Source of the DNA: Flavihumibacter soli
Lineage (GTDB): Bacteria; Bacteroidota; Bacteroidia; Sphingobacteriales; Sphingobacteriaceae
Direction: 5' to 3'
DNA: 64,000 nucleotides
Assembly (NCBI RefSeq): GCF_010692725.1
Contig: NZ_JAAFZB010000096.1
Span: 868,001 to 932,000 of the forward strand
The notes under the pieces were generated by a model. It saw only the letters and a program-made list of their open reading frames with translations, ran no database searches and was not told where the DNA came from. A program made the translations under genes and the position numbers. Each line of letters opens with the position of its first letter. The stretch's first letter is position 1. Positions 41,988-51,928 of the stretch are shown piece by piece.

Positions 41988-43599
41988 ATTTTAATACTTC
42001 TATAGATCTTGCGATCACACGGTCGCCGGCATTAAGCGCCCGGTAGAAACCCTCATCGCCGAAATAATAGCGCGCGAGTAACGCTTTTAAATCCGACTCA
42101 ACCAATTTTCTCGAAAGAACAGCCTGACGTTCATTCTCCTGAATATCACGCTTTACGGCTATCTGTTTCAGCTTTAGGTAACCTGCATCCGAAAGCCTGA
42201 AATCCTTTATCAGTTGATCGACAGTTTTATACTGGCTTTCGTTTGAAGCGAGATATTTGAAAACGAAATCATTCAATACGCCTTTCGCACTTAACTCATA
42301 GTAATAAGGCGTGTAACCGCTTGTATCAACAGGAACGTATATATCAGGCATAATGCCGCCGCCGCCATAGACCACCTTGCCGTTTTTTGTCACGTAAGTA
42401 TGCTCTTTATCATAAAGGGTATCACTTAAATGCTTTCCGTCAGAAGAAAGTTCGCCGTTCTTCATTCGAAGGCCCACTTCCCCGTAGTAGTCATCAGTTC
42501 CCTTCTTATAAGACTTTTGAATTGACCTTCCTGAGGGAGTATAGTAACGGGCGACAGTCAGGCTTAGTGCTGAGCCATCACCGAAGTCAAACTGTTCCTG
42601 AACAAGCCCTTTTCCAAAAGAACGCCTGCCGATGATCGTACCACGATCCAGATCCTGAACCGCACCGGCTACGATCTCACTTGCGGAAGCGGAGTTCTCG
42701 TCAATCAGCACAATCAGCTTACCCTGCTCGAACCGGCCTTCCGATGTCGCGTAATATTCTGTTCTTGGCTCATGTGCCCCCTCTGTGTAAACAATCAGTT
42801 TCTTATTTCCAAGGAACTGATCCGCCAGTTCAGTTGCTGAATTCAGGTAGCCTCCGCCATTCTGCCTAAGATCAAGTACCAGGTTCTTTAGCCCGGCCTT
42901 TTGAAGACGCAACAGCGAAGCGATGAAATCCTCGTCCGTCTGATCACCAAATCTGCTGATCTTGACATAGCCTGTTTCATTATTAAGCATATAGGAGGCA
43001 TCGATGCTGCTGATCGTGATCTGTTCGCGGACGACATCCACGATTTTCACATTATTGGCACGCTTGATCTTCAGGCGAACACTGGTGCCCGTCTTCCCAC
43101 GGATGTTCTGAACGATCTGCGTGGCGCTTGCATGACTGCCTGAGGAGCTGAAGTTATTGATCTTCAATATCTGATCGCCCCGCAATAATCCCGATTTATC
43201 TGCCGGTCCACCGGGAGTCACTGAGGTCACAAGGATCGTGTCATTTAATATATAATATTCAATCCCGATACCGTTGAAATTACCCTCCAAATCCTCCGCC
43301 AGCAGTTTTGCTTCAGTAGGCGCAAGGTAGGTTGTATGCGGATCCAGCTGGTTGACTATCTCTTCAATCGCTTTATCCTCAAGCGTGTCGACAGCTATCG
43401 AGTCCACATAATTCTCGTCGATCGTCCTTAAGAGTCTTTCGATCTTCTCTGACCTGTCCCCCAGTCCAAACGGCAAAAACGACCCGTTTCTTGTATTTTT
43501 ATTTTCCCCGGAAAATTTGGGACCCAACACCATTCCCGCAATTAAAACTGAAGCATATGCTGCCGCAATAAGTAAGTTTTTTCTGGTCAACGATCCCAT
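41986..43599 (-). CDS. S41-family C-terminal processing peptidase (Ctp-like)
   Basis: A 537-residue exported serine protease. An N-terminal signal-anchor (LLIAAAYASVLIAGMVLG) is followed by an N-terminal helical region, a PDZ domain (about 100-190: GNFNGIGIEYYILNDTILVT, SGLLRGDQILKINN) and the S41 catalytic domain, with the nucleophile in DENSASASEIVAGAVQDLDR (Ser of SASASE) and the Lys in SFGKGLVQEQFDFG. It cleaves C-terminal tails of periplasmic proteins. Transcribed alone from the near-leaderless promoter at 43613-43643. Confidence 0.94.
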   Translation of the reverse strand: MGSLTRKNLLIAAAYASVLIAGMVLGPKFSGENKNTRNGSFLPFGLGDRSEKIERLLRTIDENYVDSIAVDTLEDKAIEEIVNQLDPHTTYLAPTEAKLLAEDLEGNFNGIGIEYYILNDTILVTSVTPGGPADKSGLLRGDQILKINNFSSSGSHASATQIVQNIRGKTGTSVRLKIKRANNVKIVDVVREQITISSIDASYMLNNETGYVKISRFGDQTDEDFIASLLRLQKAGLKNLVLDLRQNGGGYLNSATELADQFLGNKKLIVYTEGAHEPRTEYYATSEGRFEQGKLIVLIDENSASASEIVAGAVQDLDRGTIIGRRSFGKGLVQEQFDFGDGSALSLTVARYYTPSGRSIQKSYKKGTDDYYGEVGLRMKNGELSSDGKHLSDTLYDKEHTYVTKNGKVVYGGGGIMPDIYVPVDTSGYTPYYYELSAKGVLNDFVFKYLASNESQYKTVDQLIKDFRLSDAGYLKLKQIAVKRDIQENERQAVLSRKLVESDLKALLARYYFGDEGFYRALNAGDRVIARSIEVLK

Positions 43600-43612
43600 C
43601 TCCTGTAAATTC

Positions 43613-43643
43613 CAAAATTATCAAACTTCTATTACAAACAATG
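43613..43643 (-). promoter_or_regulatory. Promoter of the S41 peptidase gene
   Basis: On the minus strand, CATTG (-33; 43643-43639) and TAATTTTG (-7; 43620-43613) are separated by 18 bases, matching the Bacteroidota sigma-ABfr consensus. The ATG at 43599 is 14 bases after the -7 box, so the leader would be only about 7 bases long. Confidence 0.6.
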
Positions 43644-43801
43644 TAACGATTAGTTCATAAATCACTTAAATTGAAAATAAATCATCATCTGGATATCAAA
43701 TTTTCTAATTTGATACAGACGCCGGCTTAATAAAACAATTAAATAATAACCAGAGTTTTACATCTGTCAGAATAATACTTTATCAGGTCAAGGACGAAAT
43801 C

Positions 43802-43828
43802 GGGCTTATTTTATTAAGCCCTAATTTT
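43802..43828 (+). terminator. Terminator-like hairpin upstream of murQ
   Basis: GGGCTTA (43802-43808) pairs with TAAGCCC (43815-43821), followed by TAATTTTTT. It is 45 bp before murQ, in a divergent region with no plus-strand gene upstream, so it may be an attenuator or a stop for stray transcripts. No leader peptide was found. Confidence 0.4.
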
Positions 43829-43872
43829 TTGCTTTTATAGAATATTCCGATTTTTACTGATATTATTGAACC

Positions 43873-44685
43873 ATGAAACGGATTACTGAACAGTCTTCGC
43901 ATTATAACGACCTTGAGAAAATGTCGATCGGCGAACTACTTCAGGGAATGAACAAGGAAGACAGGTCGGTACCCTACGCTGTTGAAAAAGAAATACCCCG
44001 CATTGAAAAACTCGTTGAAGTCATTTCTGAAAAAATGAAGAATGGCGGACGCCTCTTCTATATAGGAGCAGGCACCAGTGGCCGCCTGGGAATTCTGGAC
44101 GCATCAGAATGCCCGCCAACTTACGGCGTTCCATTTGATATGGTTGTCGGCATTATAGCCGGTGGTGACACTGCCATCCGCAAAGCTGTTGAAAATGCTG
44201 AGGATGATGAAGAGCAGGCCTGGAAGGACCTTCTGGTCTATGATATTAGTCCGGCAGATGTTCTGATCGGTATAGCCGCTTCGGGCACAACCCCTTATGT
44301 TATCGGCGGTTTAAGAAAGGCAAATGAAATGGGTATTGTAACCGGATGTATTGTCTGCAATGAGGGAAGTCCCGTAGCAGCTGAAGCTAAATATCCGGTT
44401 GAAGTTGTCGTAGGCCCCGAATTTGTTACCGGCTCGACCCGCATGAAGTCAGGCACAGCACAAAAGCTCGTGCTGAACATGATCAGCACCTCCGTAATGA
44501 TACAGTTGGGACGTGTAAAAGGCAACAAAATGTTCGATATGCAGTTAACTAACCATAAACTGGTTGGCCGGGCTGTGAATATGATCATGGAATCAACCCA
44601 TTCAGACAGGGAAACCGCCTACCAGCTCTTAGAAAAATACGGAAGTGTGCGCAAAGCTGTTGAGAACTTCCAGGCAATAAAATAA
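43873..44685 (+). CDS. murQ: N-acetylmuramic acid 6-phosphate etherase
   Basis: A 270-residue SIS-domain enzyme that cleaves the D-lactyl ether of MurNAc-6-P to give GlcNAc-6-P, used in cell-wall recycling. Motifs: GGRLFYIGAGTSGRLGILDA followed by SECPPTYGVPFD, GIAASGTTPYVIGGL, TGSTRMKSGTAQKLVLNMIS. The catalytic Glu in DASECPPT is present. Length is usual. It is followed 38 bp later by a conserved hypothetical on the same strand. Confidence 0.97.
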   Translation: MKRITEQSSHYNDLEKMSIGELLQGMNKEDRSVPYAVEKEIPRIEKLVEVISEKMKNGGRLFYIGAGTSGRLGILDASECPPTYGVPFDMVVGIIAGGDTAIRKAVENAEDDEEQAWKDLLVYDISPADVLIGIAASGTTPYVIGGLRKANEMGIVTGCIVCNEGSPVAAEAKYPVEVVVGPEFVTGSTRMKSGTAQKLVLNMISTSVMIQLGRVKGNKMFDMQLTNHKLVGRAVNMIMESTHSDRETAYQLLEKYGSVRKAVENFQAIK

Positions 44686-44723
44686 ACCTCCTGACAAGAG
44701 GGGAAATTGGGAAGGCTGTCATC

Positions 44724-45290
44724 ATGCAGGATATAGAACCATATTACCAGTGGAGAGACGATTATATTGCAGCTGAAGACGAACGCTCGCCTTTTTTCGA
44801 GACGCAATACAGCGAATTCGTCTACGACAAGCAGATCTACAATTACTATATCCACCCCCAGTGGGATTTCTTCGGCTCCCAGACACTTTATCTCAAAGTT
44901 ATCTACGCGGATTACGATCGCGGCTTTGCCATAATCGAATTTATCGGCGAATGGAATGACGCCCTGTATAATGATATCATGACGCTCAAACGGGAAATCC
45001 TGGAACTCATGATCGATGAAGGCCTGAACAAGTTTATCCTGATTGGGGAGAATGTTCTGAATTTTCACTCTTCGGATGATTGCTATTACGAGGAATGGTT
45101 CCAGGATGTGGAGGATGGCTGGATAGCCGGCATCAATTTCCGGGAACATGTGATCAGCGAATTCAAACGCAACAACCTCGACTACTACATCAATTTCGGC
45201 GGCGTACTTGACTCCATGAACTGGCGAAACCTGAAACCTTTACAGTTCTTCAAGCTCGTTGAAGCGCAGCTCACCAGGCGGCTTAATTAA
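44724..45290 (+). CDS. Conserved protein of unknown function downstream of murQ
   Basis: A 188-residue acidic cytosolic protein, unusually rich in aromatic residues (YIAAEDERSPFFETQYSEFV, YDKQIYNYYIHPQWDFFGSQ). The middle alternates strands and helices (RGFAIIEFIGEWNDALYNDI, LMIDEGLNKFILIGENVLNF) in a way that suggests an alpha/beta fold. I do not recognise a family, though similar proteins are conserved in Bacteroidota. It lies between murQ and the Bax-inhibitor-like gene on the same strand, 38 and 52 bp away, so the three may be co-transcribed. Confidence 0.85.
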   Translation: MQDIEPYYQWRDDYIAAEDERSPFFETQYSEFVYDKQIYNYYIHPQWDFFGSQTLYLKVIYADYDRGFAIIEFIGEWNDALYNDIMTLKREILELMIDEGLNKFILIGENVLNFHSSDDCYYEEWFQDVEDGWIAGINFREHVISEFKRNNLDYYINFGGVLDSMNWRNLKPLQFFKLVEAQLTRRLN

Positions 45291-45342
45291 GCTTAACTGT
45301 TGGATCTGACGATTTTTATTATTTTAGTGAAAAAATAATAAA

Positions 45343-46080
45343 ATGACAGAACAGGAATCTTCTTACAAATTCGATCCGAATTCAATCGTCCAGTATGATA
45401 ACGGGATAACCTCACGGAATTTCTTACCCAATGTTTTCCTCTGGATGTTCGTGGCCCTGGGCCTTTCCGCAGCATTCGCTTATTATTTTTCAGTTGATGA
45501 AACTTTAATGCGACAGCTGGTAGATTTCGAAACAGGATCAAGGACCATGCTTGGCACGGTGACCATGTTCGCGCCGCTGGCTTTCGTATTAGCGATGTCC
45601 TTCGGATTAAACCGCCTCTCCTTTCCCGTTCTTGCGTTGCTTTTTGTTGCTTACTCCGCAATTACCGGGATCAGTCTCAGCTTTATTTTGCTGATCTATT
45701 CCAGTTCATCCGTATTCACCTGCTTTATTTCAGCCTCCGTATTATTTGGTGTGATGGCCTTCGCAGGTTACACGACTAACCAGGACCTGACAAAGTTCGG
45801 CTCTATCCTGATGATGTTCCTGGTGGGTATCATCATCGCCAGTATTGTGAACTGGTTCCTGAACAGCAGCCAGCTTGACTATATCATCAGCTTCGTCGGG
45901 GTGGCCGTATTTGTCGGCCTTACCGCTTACGATGTTCAAAAACTCAAACGTATCGGCGAAGGAATCGAATACGGAGACGCCTCGGCGCGCAAGATGGTCA
46001 TCATGGGCGCACTGACACTCTACCTCGATTTCATCAACCTGTTCCTTATGTTGCTGCGCTTATTTGGCAGCCGGAAGTAG
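45343..46080 (+). CDS. Bax inhibitor-1/YccA-family membrane protein
   Basis: A 245-residue seven-helix membrane protein of the TMBIM family. It begins with a cytosolic segment, NGITSRNFLPNVFLWMFVAL, the entry to helix 1, and has the family signatures SFGLNRLSFPVLALLFVAYS, AITGISLSFILLIY, LTAYDVQKLKRIGEGIEYGD and the final ALTLYLDFINLFLMLLRLFG, which carries the Asp and aromatic residues of the pH-sensing site. Relatives leak Ca2+ and interact with quality-control proteases. The gene is probably last in the murQ transcript. Confidence 0.95.
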   Translation: MTEQESSYKFDPNSIVQYDNGITSRNFLPNVFLWMFVALGLSAAFAYYFSVDETLMRQLVDFETGSRTMLGTVTMFAPLAFVLAMSFGLNRLSFPVLALLFVAYSAITGISLSFILLIYSSSSVFTCFISASVLFGVMAFAGYTTNQDLTKFGSILMMFLVGIIIASIVNWFLNSSQLDYIISFVGVAVFVGLTAYDVQKLKRIGEGIEYGDASARKMVIMGALTLYLDFINLFLMLLRLFGSRK

Positions 46081-46344
46081 GTAGATACCATCTCAGGGGC
46101 TAAAGCCCCTACAGTACTACCTCTCTATTAACTCCGCCTTAAAAGGCGGAGTTAATGATATTATCTAGGTAGTGAGCGGAATACCAGTACCAGGCCCTCC
46201 CTAACTCCGCCTTTTAAGGCGGAGCTGTGAATGAAGTAACAACTGCCGGGCAATAAGCCCAATCTATGTATAAACCGCCTTTCAAGGCGGAGCGGAGAGA
46301 GCAAACTAGTAAGTCAACGGGCTTTAGCCCCTAATCTAACTGAT
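46081..46344. repeat. Cluster of REP-like hairpins upstream of a Y1 transposase
   Basis: Five hairpins in 240 bp: AGGGGC-TAAA-GCCCCT (46095-46110), TTAACTCCGCCTT-AA-AAGGCGGAGTTAA (46128-46155), CTCCGCCTT-TT-AAGGCGGAG (46205-46224), CCGCCTT-TC-AAGGCGG (46275-46290) and GGGCT-TT-AGCCC (46319-46330). The first and last are inverted copies of one another. A further copy, CTCCGC...GCGGAG, follows the transposase at 46783-46802. The shared CTCCGCCTT arm shows one repeat family. Confidence 0.85.
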
Positions 46345-46770
46345 ATGCCCTATACAAAGATCATGATCCATGCTGTCTGGGGAACCAAGAACAGAACTCC
46401 CTTCCTCACCCCTGACATTCGCCGGAAAATCATCCATCACATTAAAGAAAATGCTGCTTCAAAAGGGATTTATATTGACCGAATTAATGGTCATACCGAA
46501 CACCTTCACTGTCTGTTCAGTTTAAACGCTGATATGAGCATCAGTAAAGCGATGCAATTGATCAAGGGCGAATCTGCCTTCTGGCTGAATAAACAAAATC
46601 TCATTCCCGCCAAATTCGAATGGGCAGATGAATATTTCGCCTCATCTGTCAGCGAATCTGTCCTTAACAGGGTCAGGGCTTATATTGACCGGCAGGAAGA
46701 ACACCACCGAAAAGTACATTTCGCTGATGAGTTCCAGGAATTCTTAAGGATACATATGGCTAGCTCATAA
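46345..46770 (+). CDS. IS200-type / REP-associated Y1 transposase
   Basis: A 141-residue HUH-Y1 transposase. The HUH motif is HTEHLHCLFSLN (His-x-His), and the nucleophilic tyrosine is in RVRAYIDRQEEHHRK (about residue 113). The start MPYTKIMIHAVWGTKNRTPF is typical for single-domain Transposase_17 proteins in Bacteroidota. The gene is flanked on both sides by hairpins with the same CTCCGCC arms, the arrangement of REP-associated transposases (RAYT) and of IS200/IS605 elements. It is intact. TnpB is absent. Confidence 0.92.
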   Translation: MPYTKIMIHAVWGTKNRTPFLTPDIRRKIIHHIKENAASKGIYIDRINGHTEHLHCLFSLNADMSISKAMQLIKGESAFWLNKQNLIPAKFEWADEYFASSVSESVLNRVRAYIDRQEEHHRKVHFADEFQEFLRIHMASS

Positions 46771-46991
46771 CCCCGCCTCTAACTCCGCCTTTCAATGCGG
46801 AGATATTGATACCCTGACTCTGAACTGACCCGGTTCGACCCGACTGCTGATACTCAATCTGAAGCAACTACCCCCTCATCAACCAAAGATTGTTTCCCGC
46901 TAAAGTACATTCGTGTTCGCAGGCGGAACAAAATTTTGCAGAAATCGCTAATTATTTGCAATTCAGCAAAAAACACTGCACTTTTGCACTG

Positions 46992-47090
46992 CTTATTAAG
47001 AAAGACGGAGGGATTAGACCCTGCGAAGTCTTAGCAACCTGTGCTAACAAGGTGCTACATTCTATTCCGGATGATCCGGAAACAGATAAG
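46992..47090 (+). promoter_or_regulatory. SAM-I (S-box) riboswitch
   Basis: The conserved SAM-I core is present in order: P1 left arm CTTAT, GGAGGGA, AGACC, GAAGTCTTAGCAACC (family form GAAxCCxGCAACC), AAGGTGCTACATTC (family AAGGTGCTAATTCC), a P4-like TTCCGGAT-G-ATCCGGAA hairpin and the P1 right arm ATAAG. It binds S-adenosylmethionine and should repress the downstream metH-metF genes when SAM is plentiful. The expression platform may be the inverted repeat at 47147-47221. Confidence 0.88.
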
Positions 47091-47146
47091 TGAAAGTCCA
47101 TTATTACCCGACTTTTCGAAGATAAGCCTGTTTGAGATTTTCGATC

Positions 47147-47221
47147 TGAGATATTAGACCTGAGACAATTGTGCGCGAGCGCCATAGTCTGCTTTTCTAA
47201 CATCTCAGACCTCATATCTCA
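47147..47221 (+). promoter_or_regulatory. Inverted repeat between the SAM riboswitch and metH
   Basis: TGAGATATTAGACCTGAGA (47147-47165) and TCTCAGACCTCATATCTCA (47203-47221) pair over 19 bases with three mismatches. It ends 11 bases before the metH ATG, so it could hide the translation start. No T-run follows, which argues against a transcription terminator. It also resembles the degenerate phrase repeats seen elsewhere, so its role is uncertain. Confidence 0.45.
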
Positions 47222-47232
47222 TATCTATAACC

Positions 47233-50200
47233 ATGAGCATTAGAGAAGAATTAAAGAAACGCATACTGGTGATTGATGGTGCCATGGGCACCATGATCCA
47301 GCGATACCAATTAACGGAGAAGGACTTCAGGGGGGAACGGTTTAAAGATCACCCCTGTGATGTGCAGGGCAATAATGACCTGCTTAATCTCACACGTCCC
47401 GATATCATTAAAGCCATTCATGGCGAATACCTGGCAGCAGGAGCTGATATCATTGAAACCAATACATTCAGCACCCAGCGAATCTCCCTGGCCGATTACC
47501 GCATGGAGGATCTCGCTTACGAGCTTAGTTTTGAAGGTGCACGGCTGGCAAGGGAAGCTGCTGATGAATTTGCAGTAGCCAATCCCGGAAAGCCACGTTT
47601 TGTAGCCGGCGCTGTCGGTCCGACAAATCGTACAGCCTCTCTGTCACCGAATGTAAATGACCCGGGTTACCGGGCCGTAACCTTCGATGATCTTGTGGAA
47701 GCTTATTACGAACAAGTGCGCGGACTGGTGGACGGCGGCGCTGATGTGCTCCTCGTCGAAACCATATTCGACACACTGAATGCAAAAGCAGCGCTTTTTG
47801 CTATCAAAAAATACGAGGTAGAATTAAAATCAAAGCCTCTTGAGGTGATGATATCGGGTACCATAACTGATGCCAGTGGCCGTACCCTTTCAGGACAGAC
47901 TGTAGAAGCCTTCCTGAATTCTGTATCACATGCCAACCTGCTTAGTGTTGGTTTAAATTGTGCATTGGGCGCGAAGGAAATGCGTCCGCATATTGAAGAA
48001 CTTTCCGATAAAGCGACCTGCTTCATTTCGGCTTACCCTAACGCAGGTCTTCCGAACGAGTTCGGTGAATATGATGAAGTACCACACCAGACCGCGCACC
48101 TCGTTGAGGACTTTATTCAAAGCGGCTTTGTAAATATTGTCGGCGGATGTTGCGGTACCACACCTGACCATATAAAATGTATTGCTGAAAAAGCGGCGAA
48201 GTACCCGCCAAGGGTCCCCCCTGTCGTTGAGCCCTATCTGCGCTTAAGCGGCCTTGAGCCGGTTACCTTAACACCCGATACGAACTTTGTTAATATAGGT
48301 GAGCGGACGAATATTACCGGCTCGCCAAAGTTCTCCAAGCTTATCCTTGGTGATGATTTCGAAGGCGCTTTGTCTGTAGCCAGGCAGCAGGTGGAAGGCG
48401 GCGCGCAGATCATCGACGTCAATATGGATGAAGGGATGATCGATTCCGAAGCATCGATGACGAGATTCCTCAATCTCATTGCTTCTGAACCCGATATTTC
48501 CAAACTGCCGATAATGGTCGATTCCTCTAAATGGACCGTTATTGAGGCTGGCTTGAAATGCCTGCAGGGTAAAGGCATTGTGAACTCAATTTCCCTCAAG
48601 GAGGGTGAAGAAAGCTTTAAGGAATATGCACGCAAAATACGTCAGTATGGAGCTGCGGCAGTAGTGATGGCTTTTGACGAGCAGGGACAGGCAGATTCCC
48701 TGGAACGCCGTATTGAAATATGTAAGCGCTCGTATGATATCCTGGTAAATGAGATCGACTTCCCGGCACAGGACATTATCTTCGACCCGAATATCTTGAC
48801 AGTTGCTACCGGTTTGGAAGAGCATAACAATTACGCTGTCGACTTTATTGAAGCTACCCGCTGGATCAAGCAGAACCTCCCGCTGGCGAAAGTGAGTGGA
48901 GGTGTCAGCAATATCTCTTTTTCATTCCGGGGAAATAATACGGTCCGGGAAGCGATGCATTCCGCATTCCTCTTCCATGCCATCAATGCCGGCCTGGATA
49001 TGGGTATTGTAAATGCAGGAATGCTGGAAGTCTACGAACAGATTCCCAAAGACCTTCTGGAGCTGGTGGAGGATGTTCTTTTAAACCGACGCAAGGACGC
49101 CACAGAGCGACTGGTTGAATTCGCGGAAACCATTAAATCGAAGGGGAAAGTCCTGGTTAAGGATGAAGAATGGCGGAAGGGAACTGTCGAAGAACGCCTC
49201 TCTCATTCTTTGGTTAAAGGAATTATTGAATACCTCGATGAGGATGTGGAAGAAGCACGGCAGAAGTATGCCAAGCCTCTGGAAGTTATCGAGGGACCAT
49301 TAATGGATGGCATGGGCATAGTCGGCGACCTGTTCGGTTCAGGCAAAATGTTCTTACCGCAGGTTGTTAAGTCTGCCCGGGTAATGAAAAAGGCGGTGGC
49401 CTACCTCCTGCCCTATATTGAAGAAGAGAAATTAAAGAATGCGGACAGTTCTCAGCGGAAAAATGCCGGTAAAGTCTTACTGGCTACTGTAAAGGGAGAT
49501 GTACATGACATTGGAAAAAATATTGTCGGCGTAGTACTTGCCTGCAATAATTTCGAAGTGATAGACCTCGGCGTCATGGTGCCAGCCCAGCGTATCATTG
49601 AGGAGGCTAAAAAACAACAGGTTGATATTATTGGCCTGAGCGGATTGATCACTCCCTCTCTTGATGAAATGGTTCATTTCGCGAAAGAGATGGAACGGCA
49701 GCAATTTACTGTGCCTTTGATCATCGGCGGAGCAACAACTTCCAGAATCCATGCAGCGGTAAAAGTTGCACCCGGTTATTCAGGTCCTACTGTTCACGTC
49801 CTGGATGCTTCGCGAAGCGTAACTGTATGCAGCACGCTGATGAGTGAGGAAAACCGCGACACCTATATAGCAGGCATTCGTGATGAGTATGAAAAAACAC
49901 GGGTAGCGCATCTAAATAAACGGGCTGATAAACGTTATAAATCTATCGAGGAAGCCCGTCGAAATAAATTCGAGATCAACCTTGACGGGCAGATAGCACC
50001 GAAACCGGCGTTTCTGGGCCAGCGCTTATTCGAAAAGTACCCGCTCGAAGAACTTGTACCTTATATAGACTGGACTCCGTTTTTCCACACCTGGGAATTA
50101 CGAGGCAGTTATCCGCGCATATTCGAAGATGAATTTGTGGGTACGGAAGCTAAGAAGCTTTTCGACGACGCGCAGGTGCTCCTACAGAAGATCGTTGATG

Positions 50201-50910
50201 AAAAGCTGCTTACTGCAAACGGCGTGATAGGTTTCTGGCCTGCAAATGCTACAGGGGATGATATAGAACTTTACACGGACGAAACCCGGACTGAGGTTTA
50301 TAACAAAATCCACACCCTTCGGCAGCAGACCGAAAAGATGAAATCGGAGCCTTACTATGCCTTATCTGATTTCGTTGCTCAGAAGGGGACCGGTAAACCT
50401 GACTACTTTGGGGGCTTTGCTGTGACAACCGGGATAGGCTGTGATGAACTTGTCGCAGGATTCGAAAAAGATCATGATGACTACAACAGTATCCTGGCGA
50501 AGGCGCTAGCGGACAGGCTTGCTGAAGCCTTTGCCGAACGGATGCACGAACGCGTACGTAAAGAGTTTTGGGGCTATGCGCCGGAAGAGCACCTCGACAA
50601 TGAAGACCTGATCAAGGAAAAGTACACCGGTATACGTCCGGCACCAGGCTACCCAGCATGCCCTGACCATACGGAAAAGCGAACGCTGTTTGACATCCTG
50701 GATGCAGAAGCCGCAGCGGGTATTCACCTGACGGATCATTACGCTATGCATCCCGCAGCAGCTGTAAGCGGATTCTACTTCGCACACCCGCAGTCACGCT
50801 ATTTCGGATTAGGAAAGATCGGAAAGGATCAGGTTGAAGATTACGCCGTGCGGAAGAATATGACCATTGAGGAAGCGGAAAAATGGCTGGGACCTAATTT
50901 AAGTTACTAG
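47233..50910 (+). CDS. metH: Cobalamin-dependent methionine synthase
   Basis: A 1225-residue four-module enzyme that moves a methyl group from methyltetrahydrofolate to homocysteine. Homocysteine module (1-330) with [12 protein letters not shown] at the start (residues 11-22) and the zinc cysteines in NCAL and [11 protein letters not shown]; pterin module (about 350-620) with [15 protein letters not shown] and [10 protein letters not shown]; cobalamin module with [16 protein letters not shown] (His-758 as lower axial ligand) and [12 protein letters not shown]; activation module (about 900-1225) with [15 protein letters not shown] and [18 protein letters not shown]. Complete. Controlled by the SAM-I riboswitch. 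Confidence 0.98.
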   Translation: MSIREELKKRILVIDGAMGTMIQRYQLTEKDFRGERFKDHPCDVQGNNDLLNLTRPDIIKAIHGEYLAAGADIIETNTFSTQRISLADYRMEDLAYELSFEGARLAREAADEFAVANPGKPRFVAGAVGPTNRTASLSPNVNDPGYRAVTFDDLVEAYYEQVRGLVDGGADVLLVETIFDTLNAKAALFAIKKYEVELKSKPLEVMISGTITDASGRTLSGQTVEAFLNSVSHANLLSVGLNCALGAKEMRPHIEELSDKATCFISAYPNAGLPNEFGEYDEVPHQTAHLVEDFIQSGFVNIVGGCCGTTPDHIKCIAEKAAKYPPRVPPVVEPYLRLSGLEPVTLTPDTNFVNIGERTNITGSPKFSKLILGDDFEGALSVARQQVEGGAQIIDVNMDEGMIDSEASMTRFLNLIASEPDISKLPIMVDSSKWTVIEAGLKCLQGKGIVNSISLKEGEESFKEYARKIRQYGAAAVVMAFDEQGQADSLERRIEICKRSYDILVNEIDFPAQDIIFDPNILTVATGLEEHNNYAVDFIEATRWIKQNLPLAKVSGGVSNISFSFRGNNTVREAMHSAFLFHAINAGLDMGIVNAGMLEVYEQIPKDLLELVEDVLLNRRKDATERLVEFAETIKSKGKVLVKDEEWRKGTVEERLSHSLVKGIIEYLDEDVEEARQKYAKPLEVIEGPLMDGMGIVGDLFGSGKMFLPQVVKSARVMKKAVAYLLPYIEEEKLKNADSSQRKNAGKVLLATVKGDVHDIGKNIVGVVLACNNFEVIDLGVMVPAQRIIEEAKKQQVDIIGLSGLITPSLDEMVHFAKEMERQQFTVPLIIGGATTSRIHAAVKVAPGYSGPTVHVLDASRSVTVCSTLMSEENRDTYIAGIRDEYEKTRVAHLNKRADKRYKSIEEARRNKFEINLDGQIAPKPAFLGQRLFEKYPLEELVPYIDWTPFFHTWELRGSYPRIFEDEFVGTEAKKLFDDAQVLLQKIVDEKLLTANGVIGFWPANATGDDIELYTDETRTEVYNKIHTLRQQTEKMKSEPYYALSDFVAQKGTGKPDYFGGFAVTTGIGCDELVAGFEKDHDDYNSILAKALADRLAEAFAERMHERVRKEFWGYAPEEHLDNEDLIKEKYTGIRPAPGYPACPDHTEKRTLFDILDAEAAAGIHLTDHYAMHPAAAVSGFYFAHPQSRYFGLGKIGKDQVEDYAVRKNMTIEEAEKWLGPNLSY

Positions 50911-50964
50911 CGTATCACCCACACATTATAGAAACTCACAGACGATTACAGCTGACAACAAGGA

Positions 50965-51921
50965 ATGAAGATAACTGACCATATAGCGAACGCAAACGGC
51001 AAAACGCTTTTCTCATTTGAATTACTGCCTCCGGTTAAAGGCCAGAGTATCCAGGGAATTTATGACGCCATCGACCCCTTAATGGAGTTTAAGCCGCCAT
51101 TCATTGATGTTACTTATCACCGTGAAGATTATATCTACAAACAACACGACAACGGCCTTCTTGAAAAAGTGTCCTATCGGAAGCGACCGGGAACGGTAGC
51201 TATCTGCGCAGCTATCATGAACCGCTATAAAGTGGATGCCGTTCCTCACCTGATCTGCGGAGGCTTCACAAAAGAGGAAACAGAGAATGCCCTTATTGAT
51301 CTCCAGTTCCTTGGCATAGACAATGTTCTTGTATTACGCGGTGACGCAAGAAAGGCGGATGCTTCATTTATACCCACGCCCGGAGGCCATACTTATGCCT
51401 GTGACCTGCTTCAGCAGGTGAGCAATATGAATAACGGTCTTTACCTCCATGAAGACCATGACAGTTCCTTCAGCACGAACTTCTGTATCGGAGTAGCCGG
51501 CTATCCTGAAAAACATTTTGAAGCGCCGAATATGAAAGCGGATTTCAAATACCTGAAGCAGAAGGTTGACATGGGCGCTGAATTTATCGTAACTCAGATG
51601 TTCTTTGATAACTCGAAGTACTGCAGCTTCGTAAAGCGCTGCCGGGAAGAGGGAATTAACGTTCCAATCATTCCTGGTCTTAAACCTATTACTTCATCCA
51701 AGCAGCTTATTTCACTCGCCAAGTTCTTTCACATCGATATCCCCGAAGAGCTCAGCGACGCCATTTTAAAGTGCAAATCAGAAAAAGAAGTAAAGGATGT
51801 TGGAATCGAGTTCATGATCGAGCAATGTAAGGAACTGGTGAAGTTTGGCGTACCGGTACTTCATTTCTATACCATGAGCAATCCCGGGCCTACTAAGAGA
51901 ATTGCTGAGGCTATATTCTAA
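50965..51921 (+). CDS. metF: Methylenetetrahydrofolate reductase
   Basis: A 318-residue FAD enzyme that reduces methylene-THF to methyl-THF, the methyl donor of MetH. It starts TLFSFELLPPVKGQSIQGIY (catalytic Glu in FELLPP), has PFIDVTYHREDY, CAAIMNRYKVDAVPHLICGG, GIDNVLVLRGDARKAD, and EFIVTQMFFDNSKYCSFV; ends in FYTMSNPGPTKRI. It starts 54 bp after metH on the same strand, so both are probably under the SAM riboswitch. It is convergent with thrC. Confidence 0.97.
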   Translation: MKITDHIANANGKTLFSFELLPPVKGQSIQGIYDAIDPLMEFKPPFIDVTYHREDYIYKQHDNGLLEKVSYRKRPGTVAICAAIMNRYKVDAVPHLICGGFTKEETENALIDLQFLGIDNVLVLRGDARKADASFIPTPGGHTYACDLLQQVSNMNNGLYLHEDHDSSFSTNFCIGVAGYPEKHFEAPNMKADFKYLKQKVDMGAEFIVTQMFFDNSKYCSFVKRCREEGINVPIIPGLKPITSSKQLISLAKFFHIDIPEELSDAILKCKSEKEVKDVGIEFMIEQCKELVKFGVPVLHFYTMSNPGPTKRIAEAIF

Positions 51922-51928
51922 GCATTCT

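Larger units (their letters stand above)
46771..47232. other. Intergenic region between the transposase and metH
   Basis: 462 bp without a protein gene. It contains one more REP-like hairpin (46783-46802), the SAM-I riboswitch (46992-47090) and an imperfect inverted repeat before metH (47147-47165 with 47203-47221). A TTG at about 46959 and CACTTTTG near 46979-46986 (20 bases apart) are a plausible -33/-7 pair that would start transcription at the first base of the riboswitch. Confidence 0.7.

Noticed and set aside
43802-43828. Hairpin before murQ considered as an attenuator
   Set aside because: No leader frame or alternative pairing partner was found, so it is listed only as a terminator-like hairpin.
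46081-46344. Hairpin cluster considered as a CRISPR array
   Set aside because: Hairpins are irregularly spaced and differ in arms, with no constant-length spacers and no cas genes.
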